Positions 1-5,512 of a stretch of DNA of 7,154 bases are shown piece after piece (the stretch's first letter is position 1; each line of letters opens with the position of its first letter). Location of the stretch: positions 1-7,154 of the forward strand of contig DRNB01000145.1 in NCBI GenBank assembly GCA_011375045.1, written 5' to 3'. The position numbers and the translations under genes were made by a program. This DNA comes from Aquifex aeolicus. GTDB lineage: Bacteria > Aquificota > Aquificia > Aquificales > Aquificaceae. The notes below the pieces were generated by a model. That model was not told the origin of the DNA and made no database searches. It worked only from the letters and a program-made list of their open reading frames with translations.

Positions 1-169
1 TAAGGTAACGGAAGAATACGCACCGGAGCTTGATCGTGGAATTATATGGAATGATCCAGATCTTTCCATAAACTGGCCCTTAAAGGAGCCTATCCTTTCT
101 GAAAAGGATAGAAACCTTCCCCCTTTAAAGGAAGCCGAAAATAATTTTGTTTACGGAGGAAATTCATGA
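1..169 (+). CDS. rmlC: dTDP-4-dehydrorhamnose 3,5-epimerase, C-terminal end (partial)
   Basis: Only the last 55 codons are visible; the reading frame starts at base 2 and ends with TGA at 167-169. The visible stretch contains the RmlC tail signature: a YAPE segment, then GIIWNDPDLSINWP, then PILSEKDRNLP (residues 6-40 of the visible part). RmlC is a cytoplasmic cupin enzyme that epimerises C3 and C5 of dTDP-4-keto-6-deoxyglucose, the third step to dTDP-L-rhamnose. The gene enters from the left, so the start and catalytic His/Tyr residues cannot be seen. Its stop overlaps the start of the next gene by ATGA, so it is the upstream member of the same operon. The short tail after the LP motif looks complete. 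Identity is confident; function of the whole gene is assumed from the tail only. Confidence 0.9.
   Translation, partial: KVTEEYAPELDRGIIWNDPDLSINWPLKEPILSEKDRNLPPLKEAENNFVYGGNS
155..160 (+). promoter_or_regulatory. Shine-Dalgarno for the SDR epimerase gene
   Basis: GGAGGA ends five bases before the ATG at 166, inside the rmlC coding sequence. It is a strong site and supports the start that overlaps the rmlC stop as ATGA. Confidence 0.75.
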
Positions 170-1152
170 GGGTGCTCGTTACAGGTGCAGGTGGCTATAT
201 AGGTAGCGTTCTGGTTCCCATGCTTATTGAAAGAGGGTACAGCGTCCTTGCTCTTGACAGGTTCTTTTTCGGTAAGGACAAGCTTCCTTCCTCCAACGGG
301 AGTCTTAACATCTTGGAAGCTGATATAAGGTTTTTTGAAAAGGAAATTCTTAGGGATGTTGATGCGGTTATAGATCTTGCTGCTCTTTCAAACGATCCCG
401 CTGGTGAGCTGGATCCTGTAAAAACATGGTCAATAAACTATCTGGGGCGTTTCAGGGTGGCGACTTTTGCCAAACTGATGGGTGTTAAAAGATATATACT
501 TCCCTCTTCCTGCAGTGTTTACGGCTTTCAGGATGAGGTTGTAGATGAGACTTCGGATACTAATCCTCTCACAACCTACGCAAAAGCAAATCTCAAGGCG
601 GAGAAAGACATAATAAACTTGGCGGATGATAGATTTACAGTTGTAATTTTGCGTCAGGCAACTGTTTACGGACTGTCTCCGAGGATGCGTTTTGACCTTG
701 CGATTAACGGTATGGTAAAGGGATTTTTTAAGAATGGAAAAATTCCTATTCTCCGGGATGGAACCCAGTGGAGACCCTTTGTTCATGTGAGGGATACATC
801 CTCTGCAATGATAAAGGTGCTTGAGGCACCTCAAGGTAAGGTTAACAGGGAAATTTTCAATGTGGGTTCCGATGAACAGAATTACCAGATATTTGATCTT
901 GCAAAAAGGGTTGCGGAAGCCATAGGTATTCCTTTTGAGTACGAATGGTACGGTCTGCCGGATCATCGCAGTTACAGGGTAAGCTTTAAGAAGATAAAGG
1001 AGAAGCTCGGATTTGAACCGCAATACAATGCAGAAAAGGGAGCGGTAGAGATATGGGAGGCGCTAAAATCGGGTAAAGTAGATCCTGATGATCCGAGGAC
1101 AATTACTGTTGAGTGGTATAAACATCTCCTTAAGGAAGGAGTTATGATATGA
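166..1152 (+). CDS. NAD-dependent epimerase/dehydratase, extended SDR family
   Basis: A 328-residue protein, usual length for a sugar-nucleotide epimerase/dehydratase of the extended short-chain dehydrogenase family, expected in the cytoplasm. The N-terminal Rossmann signature is TGAGGYIG at residues 6-13. DIR at 53-55 and DLAALS at 70-75 fit the NAD-binding half. SSCSVYG (114-120) holds the catalytic Ser and is followed by Tyr138. RDGTQWRPFVHVRD (197-210) and FNVGS (231-235) mark the substrate-binding half. The usual YxxxK motif reads Y138-A-K-A-N142, with Asn where the catalytic Lys is expected. The substrate cannot be read from sequence. It is not RmlB, which has a TDEVYG motif and is longer. 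Lying between rmlC and rmlD with ATGA overlaps on both sides, it probably makes another activated sugar for the same polysaccharide. G+C is about 42% in the lines I counted, well below the right half of the window. Confidence 0.9.
   Translation: MRVLVTGAGGYIGSVLVPMLIERGYSVLALDRFFFGKDKLPSSNGSLNILEADIRFFEKEILRDVDAVIDLAALSNDPAGELDPVKTWSINYLGRFRVATFAKLMGVKRYILPSSCSVYGFQDEVVDETSDTNPLTTYAKANLKAEKDIINLADDRFTVVILRQATVYGLSPRMRFDLAINGMVKGFFKNGKIPILRDGTQWRPFVHVRDTSSAMIKVLEAPQGKVNREIFNVGSDEQNYQIFDLAKRVAEAIGIPFEYEWYGLPDHRSYRVSFKKIKEKLGFEPQYNAEKGAVEIWEALKSGKVDPDDPRTITVEWYKHLLKEGVMI
1132..1140 (+). promoter_or_regulatory. Shine-Dalgarno for rmlD
   Basis: AAGGAAGGA lies eight bases before the ATG at 1149 and inside the end of the preceding gene. 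It favours 1149 over the ATG at 1144, which runs into a stop after two codons. Confidence 0.65.
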
Positions 1153-2003
1153 AGGTAGCTATTATAGGAAGTAGAGGACAGCTTGGTCAGGATCTTGTAA
1201 AAACCGCACCTTCACAGCTGGATCTGGTTACCTTCACACGTGGTGATTTCGACATAACCGACAGGATAGATGTTTTTGACTTCTTAGCCGGTGAGGAAAA
1301 GTTTGATGTAGTTATAAATACTGCTGCTTTTCACAGAACAGATCAGTGTGAGGATGAACCAGAAAAAGCCTTTCTGGTTAACGCTACCGGCGTTAAAAAC
1401 CTTGCGGAAGCCTGTGATAAAGCTAACGCCATTCTTATCCACATCTCCACCGATTATGTGTTTGACGGCGGGAAGATAAAAACGAAGGAGCCTTACTACG
1501 AGGACGACGCTCCGAATCCTGTAAACATATACGGTGTGTCCAAGCTTGCGGGGGAGTATATAGTAAGGAACTACCTCGAAAAATACTACATAGTCCGTTC
1601 ATCGAGTCTCTACGGTGTTGCGGGTGCTTCGGGGAAAGGGGGAAACTTCCCCTATACGATTCTTAAAAAAGCAAAGGCGGGGGAAAAGCTCAGAGTGGTC
1701 GATGATATGTATATGGTACCAACCCACACCTTCGATCTTGCTCAGGGTATATGGAGGCTTCTTCTGGAAAGACACCCCTACGGGGTGTATCACATAACCC
1801 ATGAGGGTTACTGCACATGGTATGAGTTCGCTGTGAAGATACTGGAAACTGTGGGGTTAAAAGCTGATATAGAGCCTGTCAAACACACAGCCTTCCCGAC
1901 CAGAGCCAAGAGACCCCTGTGGAGTGTGCTGGGAACCAGAAAAGGGGTAAAGCTTCCTCCCTGGGAGGAGGGACTTCGCAGGTTTGTGGATATGATAAAT
2001 TAA
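1149..2003 (+). CDS. rmlD: dTDP-4-dehydrorhamnose reductase
   Basis: A 284-residue cytoplasmic SDR-type reductase, normal length for RmlD, which reduces dTDP-4-dehydrorhamnose with NAD(P)H to dTDP-L-rhamnose, the final step of the pathway. Visible hallmarks: the cofactor loop GSRGQLG at 7-13, NTAAFHRTDQCE at 57-68 (usual form N.AAyt.VD.aE), STDYVFDG at 100-107 with catalytic Thr101, and the YGVSK box with Tyr128 and Lys132. FPTRAKRPLWSVL (249-261) matches the C-terminal RPkrP..S.L substrate-side motif. The start overlaps the previous stop as ATGA. The gene ends in TAA directly followed, in the same frame, by the ATG of the next gene. G+C rises through the gene, from about 47% in mid-gene lines to about 53% near the end. 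Pairing with rmlC makes the assignment very likely. Confidence 0.93.
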   Translation: MKVAIIGSRGQLGQDLVKTAPSQLDLVTFTRGDFDITDRIDVFDFLAGEEKFDVVINTAAFHRTDQCEDEPEKAFLVNATGVKNLAEACDKANAILIHISTDYVFDGGKIKTKEPYYEDDAPNPVNIYGVSKLAGEYIVRNYLEKYYIVRSSSLYGVAGASGKGGNFPYTILKKAKAGEKLRVVDDMYMVPTHTFDLAQGIWRLLLERHPYGVYHITHEGYCTWYEFAVKILETVGLKADIEPVKHTAFPTRAKRPLWSVLGTRKGVKLPPWEEGLRRFVDMIN

Positions 2004-3083
2004 ATGCTGTATCTTATCATAGCCTTTCTTGCCAGTTTCCTGCTGTGTGTGTTTCTCATAAAGCTGGGTTTCTTTCACGACACGGGGGAGGGACCCCAGA
2101 AGTTTCATGAGAAGCCTACACCGCGGACGGGGGGAATTGCTATTTACCTCTCCCTCCTGCTGGTTTCCCTTTCCTTTTACGGAGCGGGTAAATCTTTTGC
2201 GAAGGAGTTCCTTCTCTTCCTGATCTCCGCCTTCCCTGTCTTTGTGGGAGGGATCCTCGAGGATACGACCCGGCGCGTGGCTCCCAAGTGGCGCCTTCTG
2301 GGAGGGGTTTTCTCCGGCGCGCTGGCTTTCCTCCTTCTCTCCGCCTCGGTTACCCGGGTGGACCTTCCCCTCTTCGATGATCTGCTGAAGCTGTCCGCCG
2401 TGTCCTTTGTGTTCACCTCCTTTGCGGTGGCTGGGGTCTCCCACGCTTTTAACATAATAGACGGGTTCAACGGACTCGCCTCCGGCGTCGCCATCCTCGT
2501 TTTTGGTGCCTACGCCTACGTTTCCTTCCTGAAGGGGGATTACTTCCTTCTCTACCTGAGCCTCACGGCGCTCTCGGCGACCCTTGGTTTCTTTCTGTGG
2601 AACTACCCCAACGGACACATATTCCTCGGGGACGGAGGAGCCTACTTTCTCGGCTTCACCGCCGCGGTTACGGGTGTTCTCCTCGTCAGCAGATACCCTG
2701 ACGTTTCCCCCTGGTTTCCCTTCCTCCTTGTGCTCTATCCGGTGTGGGAAACCCTCTTTTCCGTTTACAGGAGGAGGTTTCTTAAAAACTACTCTCCCCA
2801 CCTTCCCGACGCTCTCCACTTTCACCAGCTCGTGTACAGGAGGGTGGTCAAGCTCTTCCTGGGCAGGGTGGTGAATCCTACCGAGAGAAACTACTACACC
2901 TCACCCTTCCTCTGGATCCTGGAGCTTGTGTGCTTTATCCCTGCGGTTCTTTTCTGGAACAGTACCTCTGTGCTTGTTCTCTGCTCCCTCGGATTCGTTG
3001 TTTTCTACACCTGGCTTTACTTCAGGATAGTGAGGTTCAGAACACCGCGCTTTTTCGTGAAAAAGGTCTTCAGAGCGAGTTAA
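2004..3083 (+). CDS. Polyprenyl-phosphate sugar-1-phosphate transferase (WecA/MraY family, glycosyltransferase 4)
   Basis: A 359-residue polytopic membrane protein, usual length for the WecA/TagO/MraY family, with about ten to eleven hydrophobic segments (first at 2-23, last at about 320-342). These enzymes move a sugar-1-phosphate from a UDP-sugar to undecaprenyl phosphate on the cytoplasmic face of the inner membrane. Family motifs in order: PTPRTGG at 38-44; GGILEDTTRRV at 82-92, with Glu86-Asp87 where MraY has Asp-Asp; NIIDGFNGLASG at 150-161; FLGDGGA at 207-213; and SPHLPDALHFHQL at 264-276, a form of the HxxxxHH loop. MraY itself is less likely because the context is rhamnose synthesis, so an O-antigen or capsule initiator is the best call; the exact UDP-sugar is not readable. 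No clear Shine-Dalgarno precedes the ATG, which abuts the rmlD stop, suggesting coupled translation. G+C is 60-65% in the lines counted. Confidence 0.88.
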   Translation: MLYLIIAFLASFLLCVFLIKLGFFHDTGEGPQKFHEKPTPRTGGIAIYLSLLLVSLSFYGAGKSFAKEFLLFLISAFPVFVGGILEDTTRRVAPKWRLLGGVFSGALAFLLLSASVTRVDLPLFDDLLKLSAVSFVFTSFAVAGVSHAFNIIDGFNGLASGVAILVFGAYAYVSFLKGDYFLLYLSLTALSATLGFFLWNYPNGHIFLGDGGAYFLGFTAAVTGVLLVSRYPDVSPWFPFLLVLYPVWETLFSVYRRRFLKNYSPHLPDALHFHQLVYRRVVKLFLGRVVNPTERNYYTSPFLWILELVCFIPAVLFWNSTSVLVLCSLGFVVFYTWLYFRIVRFRTPRFFVKKVFRAS

Positions 3084-3084
3084 T

Positions 3085-3107
3085 GAGCTCTTACCCCCAG
3101 TAAGCTC
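3085..3107. terminator. Possible weak hairpin at the convergent gene ends
   Basis: GAGC (3085-3088), a two-base bulge and TTAC (3091-3094) can pair with GTAAGCTC (3100-3107) around a five-base loop. It sits on the seven-base gap between the transferase stop and the thrB stop and could end transcripts from either side. It lacks a clear T tract (a run of only four T follows at 3112-3115), so a Rho-independent function is doubtful. Confidence 0.25.
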
Positions 3108-3975
3108 CCCTGTTTTCCGGGGATAACTTCAGGATCTTCACCCTCACACCTTCCTCTTCGAAGCTTTTTTTCAGAGCTTCCTCCACCCTTTCCCTGTTTC
3201 CCTCCGCTGTCAGGGCGCAGACGGCCGGGCCGGCGCCGCTCAGAAACACGGCGTAGGCTCCCGCTCTGTAGCCTTCCTCCAGAGCTCCTGTAAACCCCTT
3301 CACAAGTTTAGCTCTGTAGGGTTGGTGTAGTCTGTCCTCCACGGCGGTTCTGAGAAGTTCGTATCTTTTTGTGAGTATTGCGGACACAAAGAGGCTGGCT
3401 CTCTGAATGTTGAAGACAGCGTCCTTCAGGGCTATCTCCCTTTTTATCACGCTTCTTGCTTCCTCCGTCGAGAGTTCGAAGTCCGGAACCGCAAAGATCA
3501 GGGAAAGGTCAGAGGGGAAGGGGAGTCTGCTGTAAACCAGCTCCCCGTTCTGAACGCAGATTACAAAGCCTCCCACGAAGGCGGGCACCAAGTTGTCGGG
3601 ATGGGGTTCGAACTCGAAAGCTACCTTGAGCATATCCTTCAGACCGACATCGAGGCTATGGAGCCGGACACACGCCTTTACCCCACCCACTATGGCGGTC
3701 GCCGAGGATCCCAGACCCCTCGCGGGGGGAACCCTGTTGATCTGCTTCAGCCTGAAGGGTTTTGGGCTGACTCCGAACACCTCACAGGCTCTTCTGTAAA
3801 CCCTTATCACGAGGTTGCTTTCGTCCGTGGGAAGGTCCCTGCCTTCCCCTTCTATCTCCACGCCGAAGGCGTCGCTCTCCTCGAACTCGAAGGTGTTGTG
3901 CAGGCTAAGGGCGAGTCCGAAGGTGTCGAAGCCGGATCCGAAGTTGGTTGTGGTTGCCGGAACGTGCAGCTTCAT
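3091..3975 (-). CDS. thrB: Homoserine kinase
   Basis: A 294-residue GHMP-family kinase, usual ThrB length, that phosphorylates L-homoserine with ATP in the cytoplasm, the step before threonine synthase. The N-terminus MKLHVPATTTNFGSGFDTFG (1-20) is the family start. PPARGLGSSATA (83-94) is the GHMP ATP-binding loop; EPHPDN (123-128) corresponds to the usual EGHPDN with Pro for Gly; LSTEEAR (168-174), HQPYRA (217-222) and FLSGAGPAV (244-252) are all present. I chose the ATG at 3973-3975 because the family sequence begins exactly there; the frame stays open to 4161, but that extension is antisense to the divergent gene and unlike ThrB. No Shine-Dalgarno precedes it; the six bases upstream are AAACCT. 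It converges on the transferase gene with a seven-base gap and diverges from the small gene at 4007. G+C matches the right part of the window. Confidence 0.95.
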   Translation of the reverse strand: MKLHVPATTTNFGSGFDTFGLALSLHNTFEFEESDAFGVEIEGEGRDLPTDESNLVIRVYRRACEVFGVSPKPFRLKQINRVPPARGLGSSATAIVGGVKACVRLHSLDVGLKDMLKVAFEFEPHPDNLVPAFVGGFVICVQNGELVYSRLPFPSDLSLIFAVPDFELSTEEARSVIKREIALKDAVFNIQRASLFVSAILTKRYELLRTAVEDRLHQPYRAKLVKGFTGALEEGYRAGAYAVFLSGAGPAVCALTAEGNRERVEEALKKSFEEEGVRVKILKLSPENRGAYWG

Positions 3976-3999
3976 AGGTTTATATGATAGCTGTATAAT
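3971..3999 (+). promoter_or_regulatory. Sigma70-like promoter for the 4007-4431 gene pair
   Basis: TTCATA at 3971-3976 (four of six matches to TTGACA) is followed after 17 bases by a perfect TATAAT at 3994-3999, preceded by TG two bases earlier at 3992-3993 only loosely placed. Transcription would begin near 4006, at or one base before the ATG at 4007, predicting a leaderless message. The -35 box covers the thrB start codon on the other strand. Confidence 0.45.
3984..3989 (-). promoter_or_regulatory. Possible -10 box for thrB
   Basis: On the - strand TATCAT (3989 down to 3984) would place the transcript start near 3977, two bases before the thrB ATG. No good -35 box is visible at 15-18 bases upstream, so the call is weak. 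It rests on the missing Shine-Dalgarno and on the spacing. Confidence 0.25.
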
Positions 4000-4006
4000 G
4001 AAGCTC

Positions 4007-4213
4007 ATGAGGGTGAACGCGCTGGTCGTGGATATAGAGGGAACCACGTCGGAGATAACCGAAAAGCTGAACGAAGTTCTCGACGCCATATACGAGGAGG
4101 GGGGAGAGGTTCTGGACGTGAAGGTAACCCATGCCCGGGAGCACGGTATAGACGGTTTCACCGTGGTTTACACTGTCCTGTACAGAAGCGAGAGGGAGGT
4201 TCCCGAGGAGTGA
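4007..4213 (+). CDS. Small protein of unknown function, 68 residues
   Basis: I do not recognise a characterised family with confidence. The 68-residue product is soluble and acidic, with no signal peptide or membrane segment. Its pattern suggests strand-helix-strand-strand: VNALVVDIEG (3-12), a helix at about 14-31 (SEITEKLNEVLDAIYEEG), then EVLDVKV (34-40) and FTVVYTVLYR (51-60) as paired strands. The layout (an E..LNE.L helix followed by a DVKV strand and a final VVYTVLY strand) recalls the small Cse60-like/DUF2758 fold, but that is only a resemblance. An ATG at 3998 would add three residues (MKL), yet it overlaps the TATAAT box and would lie upstream of the predicted transcript start, so 4007 is preferred. 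It has no Shine-Dalgarno. It overlaps the next gene as GTGA and is surely cotranscribed with it. Confidence 0.7.
   Translation: MRVNALVVDIEGTTSEITEKLNEVLDAIYEEGGEVLDVKVTHAREHGIDGFTVVYTVLYRSEREVPEE
4194..4200 (+). promoter_or_regulatory. Shine-Dalgarno for the DUF167 gene
   Basis: GGGAGGT ends nine bases before the GTG at 4210, within the end of the upstream small gene. It supports the unusual GTG start that overlaps the upstream stop. Confidence 0.6.
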
Positions 4214-4431
4214 TCCTGAAGGTCCGGGTCAGGCCGGGGGCAAGGGAGGAGTCTGTTCGTGAGCTGTCCGGAGACGAGCTGGAGGTAAGGGTCAGCGCTC
4301 CTCCCCAGAAGGGGAAAGCCAATGAAAGGGTCAGGGAGCTTCTGGCGGAGCACTTCGGGGTGAGCAGGTCGAGGGTCAGGATTCTGAAGGGGGAGAGCTC
4401 CCGGCGGAAGCTCATAGAGATCGACCTCTGA
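4210..4431 (+). CDS. DUF167 / UPF0235 family protein (YggU-like)
   Basis: A 73-residue protein, typical for the small DUF167 (YggU) family, whose biochemical function is not established. Family hallmarks: the N-terminal strand leading to VRPGA (7-11), then LEVRVSAPPQKGKAN at 24-38, the most conserved stretch, followed by a helix (ERVRELLAEHFGV, 39-51) and the strand VRILKGE (56-62). The initiation codon is GTG, overlapping the preceding stop as GTGA, with a good Shine-Dalgarno upstream; the N-terminus starting just before the first conserved strand fits the family. It is the second gene of a short operon with the 68-residue protein. Its last 20 bases are shared with the 3' end of the opposing metallophosphoesterase gene. 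In other bacteria the family often lies beside yggS/yggT, which are not here. Confidence 0.9.
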   Translation: MILKVRVRPGAREESVRELSGDELEVRVSAPPQKGKANERVRELLAEHFGVSRSRVRILKGESSRRKLIEIDL

Positions 4432-5512
4432 GGGTTACAACCACCACGTCGGGAGGCGAGAGCAGTCTCATGGGAGGACCACCCGTTCCAACACCCTTGC
4501 TCACTATTATGAATTTGCCGGGGGCGAGCTCCTTTATACCTCTGTCTGTTTCGAAGAGGATCCTCAGAACCGTGTAACCTACAAAGAAGAGAACTCCACC
4601 GTGGGAGTGTCCCGCAAGGACCAGATCCAGATAGGGCAGAGCCTCCCGCTGAACGACGGGCCTGTGCTTGAGGAGAATCGTGTAGAGAGACCGCCGCGCT
4701 CCCCTGAGAACCTCCAGCTCATCGGTGAACACCCTGTAGCCGAGGCGCTCGCCGTCCGGATCGTCGACCCCCGCCACGTTCAGTAGCCCGGCAACGGTAA
4801 CCACCTCCCCCCTCAGTATTCTGAAACCTGCTCTCTTCAGAAAGCTGAGCGAGTGCTCCAGACCGGCGTAGTACTCGTGGTTCCCCACCACCGCGAACTT
4901 ACCCCAGGGGGGATCCATCTGCGAGAGCATATCCGCTAAATGGTAGGCGTCCTTCAGGTTTCCGTCCACCATGTCCCCCGTCGCCACGACCAGATGGGGT
5001 TTTTCCCTCCTGTAAACCTTCAGAACCATTTCGATCCTGTCCTCCCTCATAACAGGTCCGAGGTGGAGATCAGAGATGTGGAGTATCTTTACCTCTTTGC
5101 CGGGAGGTATCTTGGGGGTTTCCAGCGTGAACCTCTCCACCTGAAGGAGGTAGGTTTCTAAATGACTGTATATACACAGGAGGAGCGTGAGGCTAAGGGT
5201 AAGGAGAAAGGATCTTCTGGGTTGCAGGGGACGGAGTCTGCCGAGCAGATCCACAGCTATGCCTGTGAGGAAGAAGTAGATCACAAACCCCATCCACAGG
5301 AGGGCGGCCAGAGCTGTCCACCGGGAGACTTCGGTAAGTCCTTCCCTGTCGAACATCCTCCAGAGGATAGGGGACGCCGTGGTGAGGGCAAAGAAAACTG
5401 TCAGCAGTCTCCTTGTAAACCTGCTTACGCTGAAGGAGGAGGTTATCTTTCTGTAAGCGTAGTAGTGAACGAGGATGTAGAAGAGGAAAAAGAAGAGAAC
5501 AAAGAGAGCCAT
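4412..5512 (-). CDS. Membrane-anchored metallophosphoesterase (calcineurin-like)
   Basis: A 366-residue protein in two parts. Residues 1 to about 125 carry four predicted membrane segments (about 2-18, 35-51, 67-89 and 101-123). Residues 140-366 form a calcineurin-like metallophosphoesterase domain with a complete dinuclear metal site: ISDLHLG (146-152; Asp148, His150), ATGDMVDG (177-184; Asp180), VGNHEYY (209-215; Asn211, His212), LLKHRP (280-285; His283) and AGHSHGG (300-306; His302, His304). It belongs with the YkuE/YaeI-like membrane-associated phosphoesterases; the substrate is unknown, and a lipid-linked phosphate is plausible. One option is an LpxG-type UDP-2,3-diacylglucosamine hydrolase, only a hypothesis. 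The ATG overlaps the ilvD stop by one base (TGATG) without a clear Shine-Dalgarno, so translation is probably coupled to ilvD. Its stop lies within the DUF167 gene on the other strand. Confidence 0.87.
   Translation of the reverse strand: MALFVLFFFLFYILVHYYAYRKITSSFSVSRFTRRLLTVFFALTTASPILWRMFDREGLTEVSRWTALAALLWMGFVIYFFLTGIAVDLLGRLRPLQPRRSFLLTLSLTLLLCIYSHLETYLLQVERFTLETPKIPPGKEVKILHISDLHLGPVMREDRIEMVLKVYRREKPHLVVATGDMVDGNLKDAYHLADMLSQMDPPWGKFAVVGNHEYYAGLEHSLSFLKRAGFRILRGEVVTVAGLLNVAGVDDPDGERLGYRVFTDELEVLRGARRSLYTILLKHRPVVQREALPYLDLVLAGHSHGGVLFFVGYTVLRILFETDRGIKELAPGKFIIVSKGVGTGGPPMRLLSPPDVVVVTLRGRSL

Noticed and set aside
1857..2825. A long open frame on the - strand (322 codons) opposite the transferase and the end of rmlD
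   Set aside because: Its translation is low-complexity Lys/Glu/Gly/Arg-rich with no fold pattern, while the + strand carries clear family motifs. Such open antisense frames are common in high-G+C DNA.
3998..4006. ATG at 3998 as the start of the small gene
   Set aside because: It overlaps the TATAAT box and lies upstream of the expected transcript start; it also lacks a ribosome site. It remains possible if an upstream promoter is used.
3976..4161. A 62-residue N-terminal extension of homoserine kinase in the same open frame
   Set aside because: The family's conserved N-terminus begins exactly at the ATG at 3973-3975; the extension is Ser/Thr-rich, unlike any ThrB, and is antisense to the 68-residue gene.
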